Below are positions 32,516 through 41,499 of a DNA stretch of 61,504 nucleotides, in pieces. Origin of the DNA: Desulfobacteraceae bacterium (lineage in GTDB: Bacteria; Desulfobacterota; Desulfobacteria; Desulfobacterales; Desulfosarcinaceae); NCBI GenBank assembly GCA_024230435.1, contig JAAERL010001053.1, positions 1 through 61,504 of the forward strand, written 5' to 3'. The notes under the pieces are model-generated. The model did not search any database and was not told where the DNA came from. It worked only from the letters and a program-made list of their open reading frames with translations. The first letter of the stretch is position 1, and every line of letters starts with the position of its first letter. The position numbers were made by a program, and so were the translations under genes.

Positions 32516-32866
32516 ATGACCAAAGAAGAGAAAAGAAAACACTTGCGTATAGACTCAATGCATTTACTTAGCTATTTTTATTACGATAATGATGAAGATG
32601 AAGCCACTCAAGGAATGGGCCGGACTTTAAACGTATCCGAATCCGGTATTTTGCTTGAGACCCACAATCCGATAGGTAATGCAAAAAATATTAGAATTAC
32701 AATCGGATTTGACGAAGATATGGTGGAAATAAAAGGCCATGTCGTGTATACAAAGCAAAATGCCGATGGAAAGAACGAGTCGGGCATTGAATTTTTTGAA
32801 ATGGCCGAGAACGCAAAAAAAACTTTGAAGCAGTATATTGTTATTTTTAATACAGAACCTAAATAG
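32516..32866 (+). CDS. PilZ domain protein (c-di-GMP receptor)
   Basis: A 116-residue single-domain PilZ protein. Both c-di-GMP-binding motifs are present: RKHLR (RxxxR) near residue 7 and NVSESG (D/NxSxxG) near residue 43, followed by GIEFFEM. It should bind c-di-GMP. It lies 62 bp after the DUF4388-cNBD gene and 26 bp before purC on the same strand. Together with the MglA and DUF4388 proteins it points to surface-motility or polysaccharide control. Confidence 0.9.
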   Translation: MTKEEKRKHLRIDSMHLLSYFYYDNDEDEATQGMGRTLNVSESGILLETHNPIGNAKNIRITIGFDEDMVEIKGHVVYTKQNADGKNESGIEFFEMAENAKKTLKQYIVIFNTEPK

Positions 32867-32892
32867 TTATTCACGCTCAAGAAAGAGGATCT

Positions 32893-33789
32893 ATGACAAC
32901 GCAAGCTGTACTGGAAACTGATTTTAAGGGACTCAAATTGATAAAACGCGGTAAGGTTCGAGACATCTATGATCTTGATGATTCTTTATTGCTGGTGGCA
33001 TCGGACAGAATTTCGGCGTTTGATGCCGTTATGCCTGAAGCGATTCCTGATAAAGGAAAAATATTGAACAAGATTTCATTGTTTTGGTTCGAAAACATGA
33101 AATCTATAGTGGCCAATCATATTATTTCCGGTGATGTTGAAGATTTCCCTGATGTCTGTAAACCCCATATAGATGCTTTGCGTGATCGTTCAATGCTGGT
33201 TAAAAAGACAGAGCCGTTATCCATTGAATGTGTCGTCAGGGGGTATATTTCCGGATCAGGCTGGAAATCCTACAAGCAAGATCAGGGCATATGCGGCATT
33301 GAGCTGTCTTCAGGACTCAGTGAGTCTGAAAAATTGCCAAACCCTATTTTTACTCCTTCCACAAAGGAAGATATCGGGCATGACATAAATATTGACTTTG
33401 AACATGCCTGTGACAGGGTTGGAAAAAACATTGCGGAAAAAGTGCGCGAGTTATCTCTGGCTATATACGAAAAAGGCGCTCAATTAGCTTTAGAGAAAGG
33501 AATCATCATTGCGGATACAAAATTTGAATTTGGTATCCTGAAAGATGAAATTATTCTTATCGACGAGGTTTTAACACCGGATTCAAGTCGATTCTGGCCT
33601 TTGGAAACCTATAAATCCGGTGGCCCTCAAAAAAGTTTTGATAAACAATATTTAAGGGACTATCTTGTCTCCATAAATTGGGATAAAAAGCCTCCAGCAC
33701 CACATCTTCCAGAAAATATCGTAAACCATACACGAGCTAAGTACGTGGAAGCTTACCGGTTATTGACCGGCTGCACAGATGAATTTTAA
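32893..33789 (+). CDS. purC: Phosphoribosylaminoimidazole-succinocarboxamide synthase
   Basis: A 298-residue SAICAR synthetase of purine biosynthesis: ATP-dependent joining of aspartate to CAIR. The N-terminal [20 protein letters not shown] followed by [13 protein letters not shown] is the standard ATP-binding start; [18 protein letters not shown] and [15 protein letters not shown] are also diagnostic. The length is that of the longer bacterial/yeast-like form. It overlaps the downstream ParB-like gene by 11 bp. Confidence 0.95.
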   Translation: MTTQAVLETDFKGLKLIKRGKVRDIYDLDDSLLLVASDRISAFDAVMPEAIPDKGKILNKISLFWFENMKSIVANHIISGDVEDFPDVCKPHIDALRDRSMLVKKTEPLSIECVVRGYISGSGWKSYKQDQGICGIELSSGLSESEKLPNPIFTPSTKEDIGHDINIDFEHACDRVGKNIAEKVRELSLAIYEKGAQLALEKGIIIADTKFEFGILKDEIILIDEVLTPDSSRFWPLETYKSGGPQKSFDKQYLRDYLVSINWDKKPPAPHLPENIVNHTRAKYVEAYRLLTGCTDEF

Positions 33790-34750
33790 TTGCCGGGATA
33801 TACTTATTCGAGATATTTGTGTTGATGACGAAACATATAAAATATCAACCAATTATGATGCGGATAAGCTTAAAGCTTCCATCAGCCATATAGGACTTAT
33901 CAATCCGCCTATATTGCTTCCAGCCGAAGGTGGCGGATATCAAATTATATGCGGATATGGCAGAATCTACGCTTGTGCTGGAATTGGATTCAAGTCGATA
34001 AAGGCGCGCATATGGCCACGGCAAACTTGTGCTGAGAAATGTGTAGCTGTGGCCATCAATGAAAATACATCCCAGAGAGATTTGAATATTGTTGAAAAAG
34101 CCCGTGCTTTAAAGCTTTTAAAACAGGTCTGCCCAGATGAAGACAACTTGCTCAAAAATGCAGGATTTGTTGGATTGATGGTCAACCGGGATTTGGTTAA
34201 GAAGCTTGAACCCGTTACATGTATGCCACGTTTTTTGCAAGATTGCCTGGTGCGTGGAACAATTTCTTTACCTGTGAGTCTGAGGCTGCATGAATGGCAA
34301 AAAAAAGAAGATGTTTCAGATTTGATTGTCCTGCTCGATGAGCTTAATTTGAGTTTAAACAAACAAAGGGAACTCATCAGCATGATTGAAACATTAACGG
34401 TTTTAAAGCAACAGGCCATTTCTATCATTATAAAAAGTAAAGACATTGAACAGATAAGAAAAGATCCAAATTTCGATAATCGCCTAAAAAGTCAAAAGAT
34501 TAGAGAATACTTCAAAAAAGCATGTTATCCAACTATTTCAAAATATCAAAAATGTATTGAATTTCACTTAAAAAAGTTGCCTTTGCCCCCCAACACACAG
34601 CTAAAGCTTCCGCCGTTTTTTGAAAGCCCAGTGTATTCTCTTAATTTTAATTTCAAGACGTTAGAGGAAATAATCAGCTTTCATGAAAAAATGAGGAGCG
34701 TAATCGAGTCTCCACATTTTCAATGTGTGCTTGAACCGTTTGAAGGCTGA
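33779..34750 (+). CDS. ParB/Spo0J-like N-terminal nuclease domain protein
   Basis: A 323-residue protein. The N-terminal ParB-like fold has [40 protein letters not shown] in place of the usual GERRxxA motif, and [20 protein letters not shown] (ENxxRxxL helix). Its C-terminal half is helical without a recognised domain. ParA and parS-like sites are not seen nearby, so a chromosome-partition role is doubtful; many such proteins are stand-alone ParB-like regulators. It begins within the last codons of purC (11-bp overlap), giving tight translational coupling. Confidence 0.75.
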   Translation: MNFNCRDILIRDICVDDETYKISTNYDADKLKASISHIGLINPPILLPAEGGGYQIICGYGRIYACAGIGFKSIKARIWPRQTCAEKCVAVAINENTSQRDLNIVEKARALKLLKQVCPDEDNLLKNAGFVGLMVNRDLVKKLEPVTCMPRFLQDCLVRGTISLPVSLRLHEWQKKEDVSDLIVLLDELNLSLNKQRELISMIETLTVLKQQAISIIIKSKDIEQIRKDPNFDNRLKSQKIREYFKKACYPTISKYQKCIEFHLKKLPLPPNTQLKLPPFFESPVYSLNFNFKTLEEIISFHEKMRSVIESPHFQCVLEPFEG

Positions 34751-34802
34751 TATTATATTGTATTTTCTGCGAACTTAGATTCTGAGTGAAAAAAATTTAA
34801 CT

Positions 34803-34834
34803 TGACAAGTATATAACTAAAATTTTAGTTATAT
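34803..34834 (+). promoter_or_regulatory. TTGACA box followed by a perfect 24-bp palindrome (operator) upstream of acs
   Basis: TTGACA at 34803-34808 is followed two bases later by a perfect palindrome, 34811-34834, whose half-site is ATATAACTAAAA. The palindrome covers the space where the -10 would be, the usual position of a repressor operator for a dimeric regulator. The acs start is about 415 bp downstream; the intervening leader (34835-35248) has no ORF or RNA motif I can name. The regulator is not identified. Confidence 0.6.
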
Positions 34835-35248
34835 TTGTGTAATGAACTAAATTCATAAAATGGATTGCAATCGAAATCGATTGATAACAAGCTGTAATAG
34901 TAATGTCTTTTGCGCATAGGAATGCAACTTTCTACTCTTTTTGTATTGCCTGGGTGTATTTGCCTAGGATGAATTAAGTTTCGATTATCAAGGCTTCAGA
35001 TGCCCTGTTATATATATAATCCATAAAATCTGTATGTGATAACCTGCTTTGCAATTGAAAATGTAGCTGTTTGATAAAAAAATGTTAAAGAGCAACATCG
35101 TAGCTGATTGTATCTTTTTTTTAAATCAGGACTATATACAACATCATTTCCCTATCCAATTCCTGTTGAGAAAGGGGAGGCTAAAAATTTTATTCTCAAA
35201 GGTATGGCTCCAAATTAACTATATTTCAAAACGTAAGGAGAGCTTGCT

Positions 35249-37282
35249 ATGGCAGAAAAAGACGTTGTTGTAACTTCAGAGGCAGAAATCGCCGTGCATT
35301 GGCAGGAAGAAGCTTATGTCCATCCGTCACCGCAATTTATCGCACAAGCGAATATGACAGATCCTGATATTTACAAGCGGTTTAGTCTGGGAAATTTTCC
35401 AAATTGTTTTAAGGAATATGCCGATTTGCTTGATTGGTATGAATATTGGCACACAATCCTTGATACAAGTGATGCTCCGTGTTGGAAATGGTTTGTGGGT
35501 GGAAAGATTAATGCCAGCTATAATTGTATAGATCGGCATCTAACAAAGAATAAAAATAAGGCGGCCATTCATTTTGTGCCGGAGCCAATTGAGGAAAAAT
35601 ACGAACATATCACCTACCGCGAGCTTTATGTCAAAGTTAATGAATTTGCCGCTTTGTTAAGGCAATTTTGCGGTCTTAAAGCCGGTGACCGGGTGACGTT
35701 GCATATGCCCATGATTCCGGAACTGCCGATTACAATGCTAGCCTGTGCAAGATTGGGGGTTATCCATTCACAAGTTTTTGGCGGTTTTAGTGGAACCGCA
35801 TGCGCGGATCGAATTGTTGATTCGGGCAGCAATGTACTAATTACCGCCGATGCTTATTATCGCAGCGGAAATTTAATTGATCATAAGAAAAATGCAGACA
35901 TTGCGGTTCAAAATGCCGCCAGCCAGGGGCAAAAAGTGGATAAAGTCCTTGTTTGGCAACGATATACGGGAAAATCTTCAACCAAAACTCCTATGGTTCA
36001 AGGGCGGGATTATTTTGTCAATGATGTTATAAAAGACTTCTACGGGGCACGTATAGATCCTGTCCCAATGCCTGCCGAAGCCCCTTTGTTTCTGATGTAC
36101 ACAAGTGGAACGACCGGTAAACCAAAGGGTTGCCAGCATAGCACAGGTGGTTATCTGGCTTATGTTGCCGGAACTTCCAAGTACGTTCAGGATATTCGTC
36201 CTGAAGATGTATACTGGTGTATGGCCGATATTGGGTGGATAACGGGCCATTCCTATATTGTTTATGGGCCGTTATCGCTTTGCGCATCAACGGTAATGTA
36301 TGAAGGTGTGCCAACTTTTCCGGATGCTGGAAGGGCATGGAGGATCGCCCAGGATCTTGATGTCAATATTTTTCATACAGCTCCCACTGCAATCAGGGCT
36401 TTGCGTAAGATTGGCCCGGATGAACCTGCTAAATATAACTACCATTTTAAACATATGACTACGGTGGGTGAACCCATAGAGCCGGAAGTCTGGAAATGGT
36501 ATTACAAAAAAGTCGGTAAAGGGGAATCCATTATCGTTGATACGTGGTGGCAGACGGAAACCGGAGGCTTTTTATGCAGTACTTTGCCAGCATTAACGCC
36601 AATGAAACCCGGTAGCGCAGGTCCGGGTATGCCTGGAATTCACCCTATTATTTACGATGATGAAGGCAAGATATTGCCGCAAGGAGCAGGCAAAGCAGGC
36701 AATATCTGTATTCAAAATCCATGGCCAGGAGCGTTTCAGACGATATGGGGCGATCGTGACAGATTTGTGAATCAGTATTATGCGCGCTATTGTTCCAATC
36801 CTAAAAGTAAAGATTGGCGGGATTGGCCCTATCTTACCGGTGATGCTGCAGTTGAGGCAAAAGACGGCTATTACAGGATTCTTGGTAGAATTGATGATGT
36901 AATCAATGTATCAGGTCACCGGCTTGGCACCAAAGAAATAGAATCAGCCGCTTTGGTTGTGGATGAAGTAGCGGAGGCCGCGGTTGTTCCGGTTTCTCAT
37001 GAAATAAAAGGCAAGGAGCCGGATCTTTATGTTTCATTGAAACCGGGAGTAAAAGCTGATAAGGCTATTGCCGCCAAGGTGATGCAAACGATCATTGATG
37101 AGATCGGTAAGATCGCAAAACCACGTAAAGTATGGGTCGTACCGGATATGCCAAAAACAAGATCCGGTAAAATCATGCGTCGCGTACTCGGGGCAATTTC
37201 CAACAGTAAAGACGTTGGAGATGTAACAACCCTGGCGAATCCTGATGTTGTGGATACCATTCGGAAAATGGTTCAACAATAG
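35249..37282 (+). CDS. acs: Acetyl-CoA synthetase (AMP-forming)
   Basis: A 677-residue Acs. It activates acetate to acetyl-CoA by way of acetyl-AMP. The motifs are in order: FLMYTSGTTGKPKGCQHSTG (A3), DTWWQTETGG (A5), YLTGDAAVEAKDGYYRILGR with IDDVINVSGHRLGTKEIE (A7/A8), and KTRSGKIMRR containing the regulatory acylation Lys at about residue 641. The ATG at 35249 has AGGAGAG ten bases upstream. The gene is monocistronic and has a long leader with a palindromic operator at 34811-34834. It is independent of the ADP-forming enzyme at 23023-25422, so the organism can both use and release acetate. Confidence 0.95.
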   Translation: MAEKDVVVTSEAEIAVHWQEEAYVHPSPQFIAQANMTDPDIYKRFSLGNFPNCFKEYADLLDWYEYWHTILDTSDAPCWKWFVGGKINASYNCIDRHLTKNKNKAAIHFVPEPIEEKYEHITYRELYVKVNEFAALLRQFCGLKAGDRVTLHMPMIPELPITMLACARLGVIHSQVFGGFSGTACADRIVDSGSNVLITADAYYRSGNLIDHKKNADIAVQNAASQGQKVDKVLVWQRYTGKSSTKTPMVQGRDYFVNDVIKDFYGARIDPVPMPAEAPLFLMYTSGTTGKPKGCQHSTGGYLAYVAGTSKYVQDIRPEDVYWCMADIGWITGHSYIVYGPLSLCASTVMYEGVPTFPDAGRAWRIAQDLDVNIFHTAPTAIRALRKIGPDEPAKYNYHFKHMTTVGEPIEPEVWKWYYKKVGKGESIIVDTWWQTETGGFLCSTLPALTPMKPGSAGPGMPGIHPIIYDDEGKILPQGAGKAGNICIQNPWPGAFQTIWGDRDRFVNQYYARYCSNPKSKDWRDWPYLTGDAAVEAKDGYYRILGRIDDVINVSGHRLGTKEIESAALVVDEVAEAAVVPVSHEIKGKEPDLYVSLKPGVKADKAIAAKVMQTIIDEIGKIAKPRKVWVVPDMPKTRSGKIMRRVLGAISNSKDVGDVTTLANPDVVDTIRKMVQQ

Positions 37283-37316
37283 AAAATAAGGCCAGGGCTT
37301 ATTCCATCATAAAAAT

Positions 37317-37342
37317 CCGTCTCTGCCTTAAGGCAGAGGCGG
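37317..37342 (+). terminator. Probable acs terminator hairpin
   Basis: TCTCTGCCTTAAGGCAGAGG forms a strong stem around TTAA (about 37320-37339), 35 bp after the acs stop. The T-run is displaced (CTTTTTGTTTTTT about 20 bp later), so it is an imperfect terminator. Confidence 0.5.
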
Positions 37343-37426
37343 AGCATCATATTCCTAAGCTTTTTGTTTTTTAGAATATTGAAAATTGCTGATTTCTTAG
37401 CTATTGCGCTGAGATTCATTTTTTTA

Positions 37427-37526
37427 GGCGCTTGGCGGAAAAAAATTTAGCATCTTAGGCGATTGGCGGAAAAGAATATACCAGATTGAGCTTCGATTTT
37501 TTTTCGTCTTCAAGGCGCTGCCAAAG
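37427..37526 (+). repeat. Nested, truncated family A copies
   Basis: A first left end (GGCGCTTGGCGGAAAAAAAT at 37427) is followed 31 bp later by a second left end (TTA then GGCGATTGGCGGAAAAGAAT at 37458), so one copy inserted in another. The second copy runs to about 37520 and stops inside at GCCAAAG, where the IS256 relic begins. The right halves of both copies are missing. Confidence 0.85.
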
Positions 37527-38182
37527 ACGGCAAAAAAGAGCTTGTAGCCATCAATGGCGGCTTTCGTGAAAGCGAACTTTTCCTCGCGCGACCCAGTTGC
37601 TGACCGATCTTAAACCCACAGGGCTTACCAAAGCTATGTATTGACAGCCGGCACCGGCAGTCTATGTTTTTGGAAAGCTTTATCCAAGCTCTATCTTGAT
37701 AGCCGATTGCAGCGATGCTGGGTCCACAAGGTGACCAATGTTCTAAATAAATTACCAAAGAGCCTTCAACCAGTAGCCAAAAAAAAGCTGCATAATATCT
37801 GGCATGCCGACGGCAAAAAAATAGAGCGATTTTTTGGCGACTTTATACAAGTGTATGGGGCAAAGTTTCCTAAAGCTTCTCAGCGTCTGGAAAAAGACCA
37901 CGACGCCTTGCTAACCTTTTATGACTTTCCAGCGGAGCACTGGCGACAGATTCGAACTACTAACCCGATAGAATCAACCTTTGGTACCGCAGAGGGTTAC
38001 AGACAGCCAAGGCAAGGAGCTGTTTTTTCTTCCTATACGGTGATAACGATGGCATTTAAACTATGTCAAAACACTGAGAAAAATGGATGCGCCTGCATCG
38101 CCCTGAGCGCCTGATTGAAGCAATGAAAGTGAAAGGAGTGAAATTTGTGAATGAAATCGAAGAAAACCGGATCACCGCCTAA
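37520..38182 (+). pseudogene. IS256-family transposase relic
   Basis: The sequence starts mid-gene with AKDGKKELVAINGGFRES and continues as LYLDSRLQRCWVHKVTNVLN, KLPKSLQPVAKKKLHNIWHA, YGAKFPKASQRLEKDHDALL, TFYDFPAEHWRQIRTTNPIE, STFGTAEGYR and EKNGCACIALSA/WMRLHRPERLIEAMKVKGVK to a stop at 38180-38182. These are the C-terminal parts of IS256-type transposases, including the WVHK and PIESTF regions. The 5' half is absent, the frame is broken in at least two places and the codons around the third catalytic residue are partly rearranged. It cannot encode an active enzyme. Confidence 0.9.
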
Positions 38183-38417
38183 CTTTTCCATACACAACTA
38201 TTGGCCATAACTCATATTGGGGATTACGGCTTATTAAGCACAATGGTATAACTCGATCATCGAGTATAAATCTCTATAAATTTTAAAGTCAGAGATGGAC
38301 AAAATTCCCTTGCTATAATCAGTTCGTGTGCTTTACCATTTGTTATAGTTATTTTGGCGGTTATGCTTATCAGAACAAAATTCAGAATAAAGCAATACCG
38401 CTTATTAGGGAAACGAT

Positions 38418-39764
38418 ATGAATTTTAGGTATCTACTATTAATACCTGTTATTTTTTATGTGTCAATATGTTACGGCGCCGATTATTACGTAGCAAATAC
38501 AAAAAATTGCAGTAATTCCGGTACAGGTACTATCGCTGAGCCTTGGTGCACAATTCAAAAAGCTGCTCAAACTGCAGTGGCCGGAGATAATGTTTATGTG
38601 AAAGCAGGAAATTATTCTGAAAATGTCAAATTCAAAAATTCCGGTTCGGCTTCACGAGGATACATCACTTTTCAGAATTTTGAAAAAGATAAGGTCAGTT
38701 TGGATCCCGGTTCCTTTGAGCTTGAAAATATAAGCTATTTAAAGGTCATTGGCTTTCATATCAAAAACCCTCCAGGCGAACGTTCTGGTATCGAAATCGG
38801 AGGAACCGGCAGTTATGTTCAGATTCGCAATAACGAAATTACCGGTTGTGTGAACCTGGATACCGCGGCTGTTAGAGCCGGTGACTACATGCATCATTTC
38901 ATTATCGATGGCAATCATATCCATCATAATAATACTGGAACTCAAGAAGGGCTTCGAATTATGGAGCATACTCACGATTTTAAAGTTACAAACAATAAGG
39001 TGGACCATAATACCAACATCGGAATTGATATTGTTGGCTGGGCACAGTATGGAAAACCATACAATGGGCTTGTCAGGGGCAATTTATGCCATAACAATTC
39101 ATTAAAGGCGCCGTGGTCGGCCGGCATATATCTAGACAGCCCTAATAACATTATCGTTGAATACAATGTATCCTGGGGAAACGCTCGCGGCCTTGAAATG
39201 GGCTGCGAAAATAGAAAAGATCAATCTTCTGGAAACATCATGCGCTACAACATTGTTTACGAAAATCACGGAAGAGGGCTAAGTGTGGGCGGATATCAGG
39301 GAGGATTGGTTCACGATTGCGAAGTTTACAACAATATTTTTTACAATAACGGCGGTGCGGAAATCGGATTTGACAGTAATCCCGGCAAAAACAACAAATT
39401 TTACAATAATATTTTGTATGATCCTGGAACCGCGTTGATTTGCAATGCAGGAAACAAGAATATCTTTAAATACAATTGCTATTTCGGTAAAGGCGGTCTG
39501 GGAAGCAATAACATAACAGCTGATCCGCTTTTTGTAAATCAGGCTAAGTACGATTTCAGATTAAAACCGGCAAGCCCTTGCATTGATGCCGGGGATCCTC
39601 AGACGGCTAAAACAATTGGTTATAAAGGCAATAAGGCGCCCTTTGACGGCAATGGGGATAACGTGCCCCGTGTCGATATAGGCCCCTACGAATATACCGG
39701 GATTGTAAATTCAATACCAGCACAAAAGAATTTGCCTAAAAATAAACTGATGCCTAAAAAATGA
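38418..39764 (+). CDS. Secreted right-handed parallel beta-helix protein
   Basis: A 448-residue protein with a signal peptide (MNFRYLLLIPVIFYVSICYG, cleavage near A21-D22). It then carries a DUF1565-type start (YYVANTKNCSNSGTGTIAEP, WCTIQKAAQTAVAGDNVYVK) and many Asn-rich beta-helix coils (NNITADPLFV, YNNIFYNNGGAE). The C-terminus ends in CIDAGDPQTA, DIGPYEYTG and a short basic tail. Such proteins bind or cleave polysaccharides at the cell surface. No clear polysaccharide-lyase catalytic residues stand out. It lies at the end of the polysaccharide locus, on the opposite strand to it. Confidence 0.85.
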   Translation: MNFRYLLLIPVIFYVSICYGADYYVANTKNCSNSGTGTIAEPWCTIQKAAQTAVAGDNVYVKAGNYSENVKFKNSGSASRGYITFQNFEKDKVSLDPGSFELENISYLKVIGFHIKNPPGERSGIEIGGTGSYVQIRNNEITGCVNLDTAAVRAGDYMHHFIIDGNHIHHNNTGTQEGLRIMEHTHDFKVTNNKVDHNTNIGIDIVGWAQYGKPYNGLVRGNLCHNNSLKAPWSAGIYLDSPNNIIVEYNVSWGNARGLEMGCENRKDQSSGNIMRYNIVYENHGRGLSVGGYQGGLVHDCEVYNNIFYNNGGAEIGFDSNPGKNNKFYNNILYDPGTALICNAGNKNIFKYNCYFGKGGLGSNNITADPLFVNQAKYDFRLKPASPCIDAGDPQTAKTIGYKGNKAPFDGNGDNVPRVDIGPYEYTGIVNSIPAQKNLPKNKLMPKK

Positions 39765-39912
39765 ACAAATAACCTGGCATGACCAATTTATTTTCACATT
39801 TTTCATCACACAAAATAAAGGTAAAATAGCTCTTCCCGCCTTGTCCCATTTTTACTTTTTTCTTAATGCATTATTTTTCAGCTCAACATGGAAAGAAAAT
39901 CTAAACTATTAA

Positions 39913-40069
39913 GGCGACTGGCGGAAAAGAATATGCCATATTGGGCTTCGATTTTTTCGTCTTCAAGGCATGCAAAAGTTTGCATACTTAACGTATCTGT
40001 ACCTTTGACATAACACACAAGGCGGGAAAAAAGACATGCAAGATGGTATATTATTTAAGACAAATCGCC
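39913..40069 (+). repeat. Family A element between beta-helix gene and polysaccharide locus
   Basis: A 157-bp copy starting GGCGACTGGCGGAAAAGAAT and ending AGACAAATCGCC, flanked by TAA on both sides (39910-39912; 40070-40072). It shares the CATACTTAACGTAT centre. The rest of the 435-bp gap (39765-40199) is AT-rich with no gene. Confidence 0.9.
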
Positions 40070-40199
40070 TAACGGCGGCGTAAAATTTATCAATTAACCC
40101 TGCAACGGTACTTATTTGTTTTAGGTATAAGATGCAGTGCCTTACCGATTCTCTATAGGTAGTATATTGTGGAAAAAGCCGGCCAATTGCGTTGTATGA

Positions 40200-41312
40200 T
40201 TAATTGCGATGCATAAAATATTTTTTTACCACTTTTTTGAGTTTATCTTCCGCCCAAAGCATAAATGATCTTTTTTGAAGACGAACCATAAGCATTGTTG
40301 AGCTGTCAGTAGACAAGCATTTTTTGTATCTGGCAGGTTCTGCCAGAAAATCATATATCAAATACCCCTTTTTAGCATTCTTTTCAATTGCCATCATATG
40401 GCAGACAAGGCCTGGCTTTAGCTTGTTGTCCTGTTCGTATTTAATTCCGCTTTGATAGAAATAAACATTGTTGTTATATAGAAAACTATATAAACAACCG
40501 ATAGTTTCGCCTCCTACAGATATTCGTAAAAGCTGTATCTCTTTTTTTTCCATACCTTTCGTAATCAATTGCTTGTGAAAGTTATAAAAGTATTCTGACT
40601 CAAATGCCCCCTTTTTATTACGCGCCCTCCATACCTGGTTATGCAAATGACAGAGTTCTTCATATATTTCCATTGCAGATTGTTGATCATTTGCCTCTTC
40701 AAGAATGATTTCCCCTCTTTTTTTGTATAGTTTGAGGGAACGTCTGATTTGGTATCTGTTGTTCTTGCTCAATAACGCTAAAAAATCACCATTATTCTTC
40801 CTAATTGAATCAAGGCGAACATATGGTGAATCAATTTTTTCAATACTTAGACGATGGGCAACATCTATGTTTTCAATGGTATTTCCGGGAAATTTGCTAC
40901 CATCCAAAAATAGCATGACAAACTCGTTCCATTTTCCTTGCAATGAATTAACAACCTGGGCAAATGTTATAAGGTTTGGATCTTTTGTCAAAATCATATT
41001 ATATTCAAGGCAAAGATCGTAATCATTTCTCCCAGTAGCATTGAGGAACCGTCCATTGCTTTTAATCATACAGTATCTGTAGCAATTATTAGACCCGATA
41101 AAATAGGCAGCCACAGGTTTTGATTCATGAAAAAAAACTACAAATTTAATGTCAATTTTTCTTGGCAGGCTTAAAATCCATTGCTCAATCCAGGTCCAGG
41201 AAAAAAAATAGGAAAAATTATTTGATGATTTTAATTCTTCCCAAATTTCTTTAACTTTTTCCAAATCAGAAAATGGATCAATATACGCCGGCTTTAAAGT
41301 TTCCGGATTCAT
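40200..41312 (-). CDS. BioF2/FemAB-like GNAT N-acyltransferase, first of three
   Basis: A 370-residue protein. The C-terminal GNAT_6/BioF2 domain carries RYQIRRSLKLYKKRGEIILE, a conserved central FHKQLITKGMEKKEIQLLRI, SFLYNNNVYFYQSGIKYEQD and IYDFLAEPARYKKCLSTDSS. The N-terminal half is a related GNAT fold (SYFFSWTWIEQWILSL). Proteins of this type add an acyl or aminoacyl group to an amino sugar or lipid-linked substrate. The substrate is not known. It is the last gene of the polysaccharide locus, with the related gene 41500-42639 directly upstream. Confidence 0.8.
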   Translation of the reverse strand: MNPETLKPAYIDPFSDLEKVKEIWEELKSSNNFSYFFSWTWIEQWILSLPRKIDIKFVVFFHESKPVAAYFIGSNNCYRYCMIKSNGRFLNATGRNDYDLCLEYNMILTKDPNLITFAQVVNSLQGKWNEFVMLFLDGSKFPGNTIENIDVAHRLSIEKIDSPYVRLDSIRKNNGDFLALLSKNNRYQIRRSLKLYKKRGEIILEEANDQQSAMEIYEELCHLHNQVWRARNKKGAFESEYFYNFHKQLITKGMEKKEIQLLRISVGGETIGCLYSFLYNNNVYFYQSGIKYEQDNKLKPGLVCHMMAIEKNAKKGYLIYDFLAEPARYKKCLSTDSSTMLMVRLQKRSFMLWAEDKLKKVVKKYFMHRN

Positions 41313-41499
41313 TTAAATTCTTTATACCTTGAAGTGTTAATTTTTAAAAATAATGACGGCAGTTCAATCATTATTGATTAAAGTTAAGCGTTTACTTTTT
41401 AACTATCCTGCCGATCCGGCGAAATCTGTTATCATTAACACACCCGTTGTCACCACTGTTTTTTTTGCCAGCATATGTAGTGATACAGGCACTGCAGTG

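Noticed and set aside
33779-34750. Chromosome-partition ParB
   Set aside because: No parA, no parS-like sites and an altered GERR motif; retained only as a ParB-like domain protein.
35082-35273. 63-codon ORF in the acs leader as a leader peptide
   Set aside because: It runs into the acs start region in another frame, lacks a ribosome-binding site and has no codon bias suggestive of attenuation.
37641-38114. Functional IS256 transposase
   Set aside because: Only the C-terminal part exists, with frame breaks and no terminal inverted repeat of its own.
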